Positions 52,798-64,000 of a stretch of DNA of 64,000 nucleotides are shown one piece after another; the first letter of the stretch is position 1; each line of letters opens with the position of its first letter. The stretch is from Phymatolithon calcareum (lineage: Eukaryota > Rhodophyta > Florideophyceae > Hapalidiales), in assembly GCA_977006965.1 (NCBI GenBank), contig OZ345361.1, positions 2,170,001 to 2,234,000 on the forward strand, in the 5' to 3' direction. A program made the translations under genes and the position numbers. The notes under the pieces were generated by a model, which worked only from the letters and a program-made list of their open reading frames with translations, ran no database searches and was not told the DNA's origin.

Positions 52798-53184
52798 AGA
52801 GGGGCCTTCTTGAGAATTCATCTATATCGCGGCATAGACCCAGTCAAAAAGGTCCTCATTACCAGTCACTATTTCGTGGACTGGTTACAAGGACGCGGCA
52901 TAGGTTTTCAGTGGCTGAGTGTGATTTGCAAATTTTCGTTTCAGATGTTTTCGCACACTTTTGGGCAAAAACTTGAAACATCACGAAAAGTTTGGTTGAA
53001 AAGCAATTCCACTTCCGAAAACTAAAAATCGTTATGAGAAAAAATGTCGCATAGATGAGCACATCAGCCACGCCAAACCTATGCCGCGTCCTCATTACCA
53101 GTGAAAATATTTGGGACTGGATTTGCGGACTTTTCCAGACTGGTACTGCGGACGCAAAAATCGAATTCTCAAGAAGGTCCCTCT
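52798..53184. mobile_element. Foldback MITE, copy 2 (387 bp)
   Basis: Copy of the element at 17565-17961, about 90% identical. Terminal inverted repeats are 22 bp with one mismatch (AGAGGGGCCTTCTTGAGAATTC and the complement of the right end). GCA flanks both sides, a possible 3-bp target duplication. Long internal inverted segments are present and no protein is encoded. Confidence 0.9.
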
Positions 53185-55376
53185 GCAAGCCCGTCGAGAA
53201 CGTATTTTCATATATTTAATCTTCTTTTCATCTTCCTTCTTCTTCTCTTGCTGCCTCGGATTGGCTCAGACCACTTCCAAATGCTCTTCCACAGATAGTC
53301 CACTGAGCATGTTCGGCTGACCTCCTCGTCATATTTTGCACAGTTGTCCCCCCGTTACGGCGAAGGAAGACCGGATAAATAGGCCTCCATTGTAGAACTT
53401 GCAGCCCCTGTGAGACCGGAAGTACAGTACTTGTAAGAGAGCCCATTATGGATCTGGAGGGCTTTTTACGAGCCAGGCTACTTACTGCACAGAAAAACTG
53501 AATAGTTGGTTAGTTTTTATAACTTACCAACAATTTAGCTTTTGTTCAAAATTTACTTCCAATAGCTCCGGATATTGCGGAAATAAATTCCTACATTTAC
53601 TCGAGATGCCCAAAAAGTGAGACTAGCAGAAACTTAAAAGATCTGAACAACGCTGTGTCAGTTTTTCACTAGATGTTTTCTTCCCGAAAGTAGTGCGAAT
53701 ATCTAAAGTTAAAAATTTATACTTGTACACTCTTTTTCGCAAAGCGCTCGACCTTGCCGATCTCGCAAAATGTCCGGCTTCGAAGTGTACGACCTTGACC
53801 TTGCCGTCACTAGCGCATACTCCCTCTTTCGCATTGTCCAGCACAGTGCCTTTAGCACCAGATTCATCCTCGATCATATCTCTAGACTTAGCTCCTATCC
53901 ATAGTCATCAAAAACTTGCATAACAACAACGTATTACAGATATCATTACCGTCATTACCTTACTTTCCGATTCTTGCTCAGGAAACTGAAGATCCCCAAG
54001 GCAATCCATATATCCTTGCTTACAGCGATAAGCACTGTACACTGTAGTGCATTTCTTACAGCTCACAGTTTCTTATATTATGAGTATCTCAGTTGCGGCG
54101 GATTAAAGAAGCTGCGTGGCGGCTTCCCGCAACTTTCTTTGATCCATTTATCATCTTTTCATGCGATCATATCTTTCTTCAAATCATTTTGATCCATTTC
54201 TAGAATATATAAAGGTGATGCGGTGCACTTGTATTTTCGTCACATGGATAACCTGACAACAACTAGTGTACTCTCTTGTGCGATTCGCAATACCACATGG
54301 ACCAATTAGCCCGTTGTGTACACTTGAACTTCGATAGATTCTCACCCGGCAAAATCAAATGCTCTCAAGTTCGCACTGAGAATCCTATGCAACAGGGGCA
54401 AATGATACCGACCCGTTAACATATTAGCTCTGGGACTGTGTTAATATGCTCGTAGAAAAACTATATTTCTCGTTGCAGACAAAGGCTATGGCGACCCGAG
54501 CTGCGGAATACCACGTGAGATCTATATTTCTCTTGTTACTGACGGTTTACTGAAGGTATCACTGGCTAGATTCTACTAAAAAGTCATATATTCAAGGCTG
54601 AGGAAGGATGGAGCGTTCTATTCCTTGCTTCCCTTGTGCATGACTTGCCCGGTAGAGATGCATTCTTTTCGAAAGTTTCTTCTTTCACCAACGCTTTCAA
54701 CGCAGTTTGAGCAAGAAGTTTGTATACAGTCCACAAAACTGCTCAGACCACCACCATCGAATGATTCTTCATACTGAATTCGACCCCGGCACGAATGGGG
54801 CATTCACCGAAGGAACCGGGAGTAGTAAATTCAAAACTGACATCTACAACAATTGCGGACGTTAACCATTCATCTTACATTCGTAATACAATTGGCGCTT
54901 TGGAAAGCAGCTCACATATGCGATATCATGGAAGTAAAAGCTTATTCTAATAATTTGTACTTCCATGACACCTCATTTTAATTATATTATTTAAATTACT
55001 CCACGCCCTATGTGTCACCCAATGCCGAGCGCATACACTTGCTGCACATTGGTCTACAGACGTAACGACCACATATTTCGGGTCGCCTTTCCGTGGCGTA
55101 GTAAGACGGCCCGACGCCAGTCTCGATCACTGGTCCCTTAAATGGTAGATATATCATCGCCCGTCGCGTCAGCACAGCATAAAAGCACACACTCAAGCAC
55201 CGGCCTTCGCAATCGGCACTAGAGGCTGTTGTCTTTTCGAGGGGCTTGTGCTGTGGTGTGTGAGCGTAAAACACGAGAAATTCGGGAAAGACAAGTTGTT
55301 GTCCTCGTTATCCCTTTTTTGGTGGTCTCCTCATTTAGTACGTTTGAGTTCTCCTCTGCACATTTGTTGTCCCCCT
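53185..55376. other. Gene-free region; one weak open frame
   Basis: 2.2 kb with a pyrimidine-rich stretch at 53222-53260. On the minus strand at 53623-53877 an 84-codon frame (MIEDESGAKGTVLDN..., DGKVKVVHFEAGHF) reads like protein but has no recognisable family. Confidence 0.4.
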
Positions 55377-56998
55377 ACTAGTGTCTATTGTACCGACCCC
55401 CTCAATTGAGGGGGCCTTCTAACTTTCTAAAAACTAAAGAAGATATTTGGCTAACAGCCTTTTGGCGCCGCACCTATAAATCCCGCCCTTTATTGCACTC
55501 GGGCCTGTATCAAGTTATCCTATTTAAGCGAGATAGCTCCCGCAGAATGCACGAGTTGAGTGAAATCAGCTCACTATGAGTTCACTAAAAGATGACAGTC
55601 GGAGCGTCGGTGCTCAAGTTCATGCAAAAGAAACTGCGGTAACAATCCTTTCTCAGTGCTCTCGTCTTTACGGTGCATTGCCGAATTCTAAATTGGTCAA
55701 GGAGGACGGTCTTGGAAGACGTAATTGAACAAATCAAGGGTCGCTCAATCACATAGCTTCGCGTCAAGTGAATTTTTGTCGATCAAGCATCACCGCAAAC
55801 CAAAGTTAAAACAGTCAAGATTATTAACGTCAAGCCTGGAAATGCTCCTGGGATCATTGCCGTACCTGGGAATGTCGGACCAGCTCGTAGAGGCCAGCAA
55901 GATAGTGCGGTCCCAAAGGAGACAGAGGTGGCTTACGGTGGATCACCGAGAAAAAATGTCCACCCTGAAGACCATGTCGGGCATTCTAATGCTTCCAAAA
56001 CTTCTAATCACTCTGAAAGGTCGCTCTCGGGGTCTTTGAAATATTCATTACAAGGATCTTGCGATCAAGCATCTCAAGAGAGCGAAGACATCGTAACTCC
56101 CACGCGTTCTGCGGATGCAATCACCCGTGATATCGACTGGTTCTTGAGGAAAGTTCTTTCTCCCACTGGTGGACCTATTCCCCATTAGTACTGTTCTGTG
56201 CGAACTGTTGACGGGAAACGCATCTGCGAGAATGGTGGCATCGGCTACTGGACGCCGTACGACTGCTTCCTAGTCATGTTCCCTCAGCGATATTTGGGGA
56301 AGATGGTATCGATGACATCTGTCAGGCTGAAGCGAAGCAGAAAAGAAGAAACGAATGTTTCCGAGCTGCTTAAGTTCTTCGGTATTCAAATCCTAACGAC
56401 AAGATTTAAATTCGGATCAAAGAAAGACCCTGGAATAGAAAAAGAGTGAACAAGTACTTTCCCGCTCCCTGTTTTGGAGACACTGGCATGTCGCGAAACC
56501 GATTCTTCGATTACCTACGATGTGTCTTCTTCAGTAGGCAATCTTCTGCCTTTTACGAGCAGTTGGCGATGGAACTGATCGAAAATAAGTATGATGCATA
56601 TGGAACTCGACGTCGCTCTTCAATCCCGGAGAGTTCTTTCGCTTCCGGTAGCGATGTAGGCACTCATCTAACATCTACTAAACGCAAGCGGAGGACTGCA
56701 GATCGACTTCTTACGTCGTATACATTGCAGAATGATTGCAGAGTATATAAGACAAAGAAGACTACTCTGGTTTGTTCCGCTTGTAATCGACTGCACGGGG
56801 CTTAGATTTATATCTTTGGCACAATCACGGGTAGAGATTGCTTCGTAAGGCATATTGAAAGTATTCATGAGTTTGACGTCTTTGAAGAGTTCGAGTAGGA
56901 ATAAAATTTTATTAAAAATGTCTTGAAAAAAGTGTTCCCTTAACTGAGGGAATACCGCCCCTCAATTGAGGGAAAATTCCGATACAATAGAAACTAGT
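55377..56998 (+). mobile_element. piggyBac-like element, internally deleted
   Basis: Ends are inverted: ACTAGTGTCTATTGTACCG at 55377-55395 and CGATACAATAGAAACTAGT at 56980-56998. Inside, two adjacent frames carry VSELLKFFGIQILTTRFKFGS and, after a frame change, YFPAPCFGDTGMSRNRFFDYLRC, blocks of the piggyBac (DDE_Tnp_1_7) transposase. The frame ends with TKKTTLVCSACNRLHGA, a typical C-terminal cysteine motif. The catalytic DDD core between them is deleted, so no transposase is made. Short palindromes of the form CCCTCAATTGAGGG recur near both ends. Confidence 0.7.
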
Positions 56999-57905
56999 GT
57001 CCAGTTTACTGAAGCCCCTCAACTAAGGGAAGCGGATGCGAAAATGCCTTTCCTGATCAGGCCAATATAGTACAGGGGGGGTCGCTGAATAGTGCCGAAT
57101 TTATTAGTGCTACATCCCTATTAGTGCTACCCCTTACGCGTTGGCACAGTTATCATATGCTTCAGCTTCCCGCCGGTTTTCTCAGCTGGTGACCATGATG
57201 ACCAACAAAAAGGGCACACGAACACGGCTCAATCTACACCACAAGCTGGAGTCGCTTAGAGATGTTTGGTCAAGTCATGCTGTTTGCCATTTGCGAAAAG
57301 CGCGAGTGACGAAAACACAAAACTTGTGTTGGAAATGCTGCAAAAACTGCGCATTAATGTGAATGAAGATGATGCACTCATTTATGAAGTGGACAAGGAT
57401 GTACGCGAGGATGACGTGGAAAAATGGCTGCAGATTGAGGACGATAACGAAGTTGCAGAAGCGCTGATCTCGGACATTGCGGACGAAAGTGATGAAACTG
57501 AGTTCAACAGTTTTCGTATAGCTTCACCGAATGCTACTGTGCCAAATGATACTGACGATGAAGACGAGGTTCAAGAAGTCGCGGCTGCAATGCCAACGCT
57601 TTCTGATATCTATGCCCTGTTTCGCCCTGTGAAAAATGCTGCATTCCTATGTAATCTGCCGGATGCGAGCAGCCACCTTCAACGCGCACTGAACATCTTT
57701 CAGACAGCAAGACGTGATCAGAATCGTAGGGCACAGCGCCAGCTCCTCATAACGGAGATGTTACAGAAGTAAACAAAGTGCTTCTTATCGTCGGCACCCC
57801 ATAGATTTTGCATAGTGCCATATCCCAATAGTGCGTGTGATATCAGTTTGGCACGGGGTAGCACTATTCGAAGACCCCCCCTGTAATCAGTAAACTAAAC
57901 ACTAG
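56994..57905. mobile_element. Outer inverted-repeat element containing the pogo-like insertion
   Basis: Ends CTAGTGTCCAGTTTACTGA (56994-57012) and its inverse TCAGTAAACTAAACACTAG (57887-57905) differ at two of 19 positions. The left end overlaps the right end of the piggyBac relic. The pogo-like element has inserted at a TA inside it. Confidence 0.5.
57073..57883 (+). mobile_element. pogo/Tigger-like (Tc1/mariner superfamily) deletion derivative, 811 bp
   Basis: Termini CAGGGGGGGTCGCTGAATAG and the inverse of CTATTCGAAGACCCCCCCTG, flanked by TA on both sides (57071-57072 and 57884-57885). The inner sequence starts with a helix-turn-helix-like frame (SQLVTMMTNKKGTRTRLNLHHKL) and then passes to a C-terminal acidic frame (VEKWLQIEDDNEVAEALISDI... 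DIYALF) typical of the tail after a DDE domain. The DDE domain itself is missing, so it is non-autonomous. Frames at 57141-57362 and 57266-57772 overlap in different phases. Confidence 0.75.
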
Positions 57906-59326
57906 CTTCCAAAACTTCAAGGTGGACAAATCTCAGCTCTTTTGGATGAGCCACAACCCAAAAGCGAGGATATTCTTAAGTCGAATTTTCAATCATAAAC
58001 CCATCATCGCACGTGTACTGTAGCCATACACCACACTAACAATTGTTATTGAAAAATTGACAGTGGGGTGTATAGCTAAAGTCCACGTGTGATGATGCAT
58101 TAGCCTACAGCATTCTCGACGATTGTGCAGAACACTGTGGGCCAATGACATGATGGATGTTTACAGTATTCTACAGGTGAGGATAAGCGCCGTGCACACG
58201 TTCCAAAAATATATCCAAATTTAAGGTACGCTCGGTGACTTCAAGCAAGAAAGTATTCTCTAAATCGAGTGTTCCGTAAGGCTTAAATTTCGGTTCAATT
58301 TTGAATGGTAGCTTATTAGTGGACGACATTCTCATGCTGAACTCCAGGATATTCTAAAAGGGACGTGCCAATTATCGAGGACTGACTGCATTTACAATAA
58401 CACAGAATTCCACGTAAGTGCTAGTCGACCTGACATTTTGTAAGTCTGCGAATGTGCTGGCTGCTGCGCCATCCAATCATGGCTCAGCCCACGTGCCCTG
58501 ACAACCTCATCTGCGACAAAGTGGAACATGTTCCACAAATTTTTTCAAAAAAAGTTACTGTAATGATACCATCAGAGCCGCTCGTTGCGTATGATTAATA
58601 TGCATACATTGTGCAATGTATGGCGCTAGCTGATTTTAAAATCGAAGATTTTGCGATATTTTTCGACCGTTTCATGGCTGCGGCATCCGCGGTGTGGACG
58701 TGTTCCCCACGGCATCGTTGCGAAAACGACTTGGGCCGATCGGGACTGTACTGGTGCGGAATGCTATTGGGAGAACAAATCTCAAGCGGCATCGACCCTT
58801 TTGGGTCCGTCTTCGGCTTTATTACAGGACATTCTGGTGCCGCCGCAGTAAAATTCGGGTGTGTATGTAACGTTCAGCAGGAAACTACGGTACATACCGT
58901 CTGCTGGGCTTATATCGGTGCCCCGGCGTCCGCCGTCCGTTTGCGATACCGCACGAGCAACACCAGAGCAGCTCTCAATTACGCGCGCGAGCAAGCCCAC
59001 CACCGTCTTGCACGCATCTTCACACAGTTCTGACGTCGTCCGGTCAGGCTGACGACACTCTTGCCCCACAAGACATTTTTGCCCATCAAGTTTGTCTCGT
59101 GTGCTCTTCTCACCGCTGCATCTCCTAAACGAACCGTCCAGGTGGTTCCCTGTTCTATAGACGGTTTTCTTACACGTCTTGCCCGATCACAACTTTTGGG
59201 GACGTCGATTTTGTTCGAGCTTCCCCAAAGTGTGCATTGACGACACAGTGTTTTCGCTATGAGACGGGAGACTTACATTTCTTAGATCTGTCAATCAATC
59301 GCCGACCCTGAAACCACTTGTGCGTC
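57906..59326. other. Gene-free region with a 95-bp foldback
   Basis: A hairpin of about 95 bp lies near 58003-58097: arms CATCATCGCACGTGTACTGT... and its inverse, with several mismatches. A 140-codon open frame at 58611-59033 has no recognisable domain. The last 300 bases are the 5' flank of the zinc-finger gene. Confidence 0.5.
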
Positions 59327-60414
59327 ATGACTGCCCCAGGAGATCAGGATGCCATGTTCAAGCGCATGTTCGGATCTTTTATCGCTCGGAGGAATCGCGG
59401 CTCCTCCTCTCACCACCCCCCGCCGCGCCCAGATCCGCTGCCCCGCTCCTCATCGTCAAGATCCAAATCTCGAGGGATATCAGCACTGCTCTCCTCTTCG
59501 GGTGCCCAATCGCCCGCTCACCGTTCCTATCAATCCTCATCCTCGCATCGTAATAACTCATTTGCTGCTGCGGCAGCCGCAGCTGCCGCTGCCGCTGGTT
59601 TTCCTAGTGCACCCTATGGACAGCCCCAGTATCGCCAGTCGACGGCGCAATACAATCCTCCGTCAAGGCATGATCAAGAGCGTATGAGCTTTGGGTCTGG
59701 ACAAGGAAGCGGTGGCAGAAGTGGGCGTGGCCCTTTGCCATCAATGCTGCCAGGAACTCCCGGTGCAGGTCGGTCTCGCCGCCAGAGCGGTAAACCCAGT
59801 GACAACAATTCTTCGACCGATGGTCGGCCTCAAAAAAGAATTCGTACTGGGGAACAATCCAGTGCCGGCACCATGGCTCGATCCCATAGTGCGAAGATGC
59901 TGGGACGCAGTTCTTCGACGAGAAAATTGCCGGTCGAGGAACAATCAAGTGCTCGTGCCTTCGTCCGATCTCAAAGTGCTAAATCCCTGAGTGGTAGTGC
60001 TGCTCTGTTGCCGTGCGACGAGTGCGATTCCAAGTTTAAACAACAAGGACAGCTTAACAGACATTTCAAACGAGTGCACCTTGGGATTCGCCATCATAAA
60101 TGTGAGGTTTGTAAAAAGATGTTCGCATCCCGAAGTGACCGCGACAGGCACGAAGAAGTAAGTTACTTTCCTGGCACGTTTGGCGAAAGCTGGAATTTGA
60201 CCTTCGAGCAAAAACTAATCCGTACAATTATTGTTTTGACCTTGAATTGGTTTTGCAGAAACTCCACAAGAAGCCTCGACACTTCCCTTGCGCGCATTGC
60301 AACTTTGAGTCGTTGACGAAGAAGCATCTGCGGGAACATCTCCTAGCTGTGCATCCGGAAAACCGTTCGGTGGTTTTGCCGCGCAAGCGCTCAGTTCATT
60401 ACAAAGCGAGATAG
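59327..60414 (+). CDS. C2H2 zinc-finger protein, one intron
   Basis: Exon 1 is 59327-60157 and exon 2 is 60259-60414, with a 101-nt intron (60158-60258; GTAAGT...TTTTGCAG) in phase 0. The 328-residue product has a long disordered N-terminus with S/R/P-rich sequence and an 11-residue alanine run near 78-88. Two phospho-type repeats (RSHSAKMLGRSSSTRK, RSQSAKSLSGS) follow. Three C2H2 fingers finish it: CDECDSKFKQQGQLNRHFKRVH, CEVCKKMFASRSDRDRHEEKLH (its last histidine comes from exon 2) and CAHCNFESLTKKHLREHLLAVH. The splice completes finger 2, which is strong evidence for the intron. A nucleic-acid-binding regulator is likely; its target is unknown. Transcription continues in frame without the splice only to a stop at 60316. 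Confidence 0.85.
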
Positions 60415-62047
60415 CGGTGAAGTTTGTGCGACAAGCGCATGAACTGTGAACCCAAGGACACTCATAGTGAAGCTTGTGCATGAAGTGAAGCATCATCTTA
60501 GCGAGGAATCTCGAAAATGAATCGGTTTCTGTGATTTTTGACATATCGGAATGTGCTAATGCGTGAGCCGTCATGGTTGGGAGACTCTGGCCTGTTTCCT
60601 CTTCCATCGGCTACGTGCAAGATGCACATCTCGGTCGGTATAGTAGTGGGAGTGGTTGGTTTTGCTTGGCGAAAATATTTTGCGGAGGAGGGGACTTGGA
60701 GAAGTGTGTTGCAGCCCGTCCGCCTTGTGAGCAGGAGAGTAATACACCAGGGGATTTTTCGGTGGAACAAGATGTGGTATGTCGGGCGTGTGTTGGATGA
60801 TGGTCTGGTGCAGCTTCGTCGAGTCCGCTCGAGACAGCCTACAGACAAGCTGGAGTGTGCGTGAACTGTGCACGAAACCTGAAGCTGAAAAGTGAAGGTC
60901 AGGTTGGACAGGTCTGTCTTAGTGTGCAGTTGTGCAAGGGTCTGAGCGTTCACGTGTGTACCCCATGCTGGGCAACAAGGCAAGCTGCCAAATACAAGTT
61001 AAGTATTTTCTGCGTACAACAGTGATGATAGCGTTCCATCTTCCGCAGGCTGTCATGAGTATATGGCAGTGAGAGAAATGGTGACTTTATTGCACCTAAC
61101 GCAAGGGGAGGCCTCAAACGGTGGCGTTGTGCGATCGAACAAAGGCTAAAATTCTAGACTTTTCCGAATGAATCTTTTTTCAGTGTATATCTAAGGTGAC
61201 TTTTCACATGTCAAACGCCAAATGAGACATCGGCGGTGGCGTAAGCTGATGCAGTGGCACGACGCCATTCCAGACCCAGTTCCTGCTCGACACTGACGGT
61301 CGATGTTGTTTCACTAAAAAATTCTTACATCCAGGTCCTCTAGGTTTCATTCCAATTGCCGTGTATCTCAATCAATGAATGATGCAGGGGTAAGTCTGAC
61401 ATAGACTTGTGAAACGTTACTATTCTCTAATCAGCAGTCATAGGAAGCCATTCGCAACGCGAGCTGTCACTCTGTCACTTGTCATGAGGCCTTCGTCACT
61501 TAGAATGTTCGATGTCTCACCGAAGGCATAGGGATCATCTCGTCAATTCCGAGAGCAATCTCGTAGAGGCTTTGCCCCCACCTGTTACCACGTACAGTAA
61601 GTCGCGTCGGACGTGTTCGTAGTGGTGTTCCTTAAGGTTTTCTGGGTGCCTCATATTTATGTACTGTTGTCTGATACCTTCCTGGAATGAAAATAAATGC
61701 ACATTTTTAAACGAAGGTCATAAACGCTTGAATAAGTAGATGGACGCCTTCCGCTGACCATCAAACCCACCACTGACTCCAAAACGGGACTTGACTAGTT
61801 TTCCGCTCCCCTATATCGCTCTAGCGCGCAAGATCCCTGCGGCGCGCCCTGGGGTTTGAGTGCGATGCGCGCTGAGCGAGATAAGCTATGTCCTGGGTTG
61901 TTCTGCATTCTTTCCTGTGCAATCAACGCCTGCTTCCAAGGTCGCACTTACGTGAGACCACACAAGCGAGTTCAAGGTTCAAACTCGTTTTCAAGAAGAG
62001 ACGACTTATTCTTGTATGACATGTGCTATGAGATGTTGCAGGCGGTT
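60415..62047. other. Convergent gap without a gene
   Basis: 1.6 kb between the zinc-finger gene and the ACAD11-like gene. Open frames at 60498-60983 are antisense or composition noise. A TACAGTA lies at 61593. Nothing else supported. Confidence 0.5.
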
Positions 62048-64000
62048 TCATAACTTGCATGTCTGTCTCTGTCTTCTTCTTACTTCAAACTTCGCCAAAT
62101 TAGCCCGATGCACTTCATCAGGACCATCTGCAAGGCGCAACGCCCGAGCCTGTGTATACATTTGCGCCAAAGGGAAATCCCCACTCAGGCCGCCTCCGCC
62201 ATGAATTTGTATAGATCGGTCAACAACGTCACATACCAACTGCGGTACGGTAATTTTTGCAATGCCGACCCATTTCCTGGATTCAACTATATTTCCAGCG
62301 TCCACCGCTTCAGCGGCAGTGCGGACTAACAGTCTACAGCATTCGATGTCGCACCGGCATTTGGCAATTACATCGGCGGTACCACCCAAAGAATTCAATT
62401 TCTTGCCAAACGCAACGCGCGAATCAGCTCTGTCCAACAGCATTTCAAAAGCACGCTCCGCAACTCCGACTAATCGCATACAATGGTGCAGTCTTCCACC
62501 ACCAAGTCGGCTTTGAGCTGCTTCGAAGCCAGCACCTTCTCGCAGAATCACGCACTCCGTCACGGGAATAGCCACATTGTCAAATGCTACCTCGGCGTGG
62601 CCGTGTGGTGCATCATCATATCCGAACACTGTTAAAGGACGAATAACGTTCACCCCAGCGGTCTTCATGTCGAAGACTAGTAGCGAATGTTCTTTATGCT
62701 TCCGTGTCTGTTGCGAGGTGACCGGTCCCTTCACCAACACCAAACAAACTTTGCATCGCGGGTCCATAGCTCCACTTGTCCACCACTTTCGCCCATTCAA
62801 AATCAGCCGTGTGCCGTCTGTTGACGGAGTTGCTGCCATAGCAATATTTGTTGCGTCTGAAGATGCGGTGGCAGGTTCAGTCATCGCGAACGCAGATCGT
62901 ATTGAACCATTCAGCAACGGTTGAAGCCATTTCTGCCTTTGATACTTCGACCCGTATCGAAGAAGAAGTTCCATGTTGCCTACAGAATGAGCAAAGCATC
63001 GACGGAAAGTATACTCGGTTAGAAAAACATCAAATTGGGATTAGTTGTAGACTGGACTCAGGGACTTACCAGTGTCCGGAGCAGAGCAATTAAAAACCTC
63101 TGGTGCGTAAAAACAGCGACCCATTTCTTCAGCAACAGATGCGTATTGAACGGCGGAAAGCTGTCCTCCTAAAGCCCTCGGTAACCACAAATTCCAAAGA
63201 CCCAAAGCTTTCGCCCGCGCTTTTAGATCTTCCATCTGCGGCCAGGTGTTCCATCTCTGGTCCGAGTTCGCGTGTGCGGCATAAGAAGCTTCGAACTTGA
63301 GAACAACTTCATTCATAAAATTTGTTAGCTTCAACTTCAGTTGTTCAAACTCAAATTTTGATAGAGATGGAGCGCATTTCGGAGGTTTTGTTCCAATGCC
63401 TGTCACATCAGGTTTTCCATCCAACATCGCGTTTGCGCCATTCACAAAAAGATAAGCCAATTCCCCGACATTCATTGCCTGAACTGAAGACGCATTGCCT
63501 TGCTTTCCACGGCTGTGAACCCCATGAAGAATTGCAGCCAGCCTGTAAAGAGCTAAGGCGACAAAAAAATGATAGTGAGATCTTGCTACATTCGATGGCA
63601 GAGGGACACTCTCCAGATAAAAAGTCAGAAGACGTTGGTGGGATGGAATACAATTAGGTATCGGTTGCGGCACTGACATGGACTTGAGAAGAAGTAACGA
63701 AAATGTTTTTCTCGGCATGTGGTAAGGCGAACTAAACGTCGCGAAGTCAGACAATGCAGGTCCAATGGAGCTTAGTTCCCAGTCTATGACCGCCAGCACT
63801 CGCGGTTCGGTTGGATGAAAAATCAAGTTGTCCATTCGAAAATCGCCATGAACAAGGTGTTCATCCGAGACCTTCGACAACCCCAACCGATCGTGACTCT
63901 CGACAAGGCGTGCATGTAGGCTCTGAATCTTTGCATTCTGATCCTCGGTCACGTCGCTCGATTCAACCTGTGTCTTCCACCGAGATAATTGCCTGGACGC
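62048..64000 (-). CDS. ACAD10/11-like protein: aminoglycoside-phosphotransferase domain fused to acyl-CoA dehydrogenase (5' end outside the window)
   Basis: On the minus strand the frame enters from beyond 64000 ([10 protein letters not shown]...), so the N-terminus is missing. Exon boundaries: 63070 end, intron 63069-62980 (90 nt, GTAAGT/TAG), exon to 62048. The splice yields [16 protein letters not shown], the signature of this family. Upstream lies the kinase-like APH domain with [11 protein letters not shown] and [10 protein letters not shown]. Downstream lies the acyl-CoA dehydrogenase: [45 protein letters not shown] and [16 protein letters not shown]. Family members (ACAD10/11) use the kinase and dehydrogenase domains together in catabolism of 4-hydroxy fatty acids. 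The protein ends CKL, a PTS1-type peroxisomal signal. Confidence is high for family, lower for substrate. Confidence 0.92.

Noticed and set aside
53623-53877. 84-codon minus-strand frame with protein-like sequence
   Set aside because: Kept only as a note in the gap entry; there is no family match and no start support.
1-64000. CRISPR arrays, rRNA, operons, riboswitches
   Set aside because: None is visible, and the sequence is eukaryotic.

Overview
This is nuclear DNA of a eukaryote, most likely a red alga (florideophyte-like). The evidence is protein genes with no intron or one short intron (90-121 nt, GT-AG), gene-dense islands separated by long repeat-rich gaps full of transposon remains, a protein with a plausible plastid transit peptide and a BSD2-like zinc finger, and ordinary eukaryotic proteins (COP9 signalosome subunit 1, BAR protein, aquaporin, peroxisomal/mitochondrial fatty-acid enzymes). 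The species is inferred, not read from a marker gene.

Layout. 0.2-10 kb: a 2,064-residue FHA/SAP chromatin-type protein resembling Ki-67, a spliced copine-like C2 protein and a spliced three-helix membrane protein. 10-14.9 kb: non-coding DNA with phased TA-NNN-TA motifs and a dead copy of a GTPase gene. 14.9-21 kb: trehalase, a MITE, a repeat, then the intact GTPase. 21-29 kb: accessory DNA with a cluster of palindromes, a tRNA-like sequence, a broken PLP-enzyme fragment invaded by a repeat, and a degenerate Fanzor (eukaryotic TnpB relative, OMEGA RNA-guided nuclease) facing a possible second fragment. 30-45 kb: the main gene island, with a plastid zinc-finger protein, CSN1, a spliced 50-residue protein, a CRT10-like WD protein, a BAR protein, a Q/H/P-rich protein and an aquaporin. 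45-49 kb: foldback elements, tRNA-Val(AAC) and a 5'-truncated LINE. 49.7-52 kb: methylmalonyl-CoA mutase, followed by a perfect 60-bp palindrome. 52.8-58 kb: a second MITE copy, a piggyBac relic and a nested pogo/Tigger-like deletion derivative. 59-64 kb: a spliced C2H2 zinc-finger protein and a partial ACAD11-like gene running off the end.

The genes do not form one pathway. Methylmalonyl-CoA mutase and the ACAD11-like enzyme both belong to acyl-CoA catabolism but lie 10 kb apart. The two most interesting signals are the Fanzor locus and the over-represented 7-mers TAC(A/T)GTA and TAT(G/C)ATA in non-coding DNA, often chained in a 5-nt phase. The first matches the excision footprint expected of a Tc1/mariner/pogo-type element, and an element with exactly the right termini (TA|CAG...CTG|TA) lies in the window.
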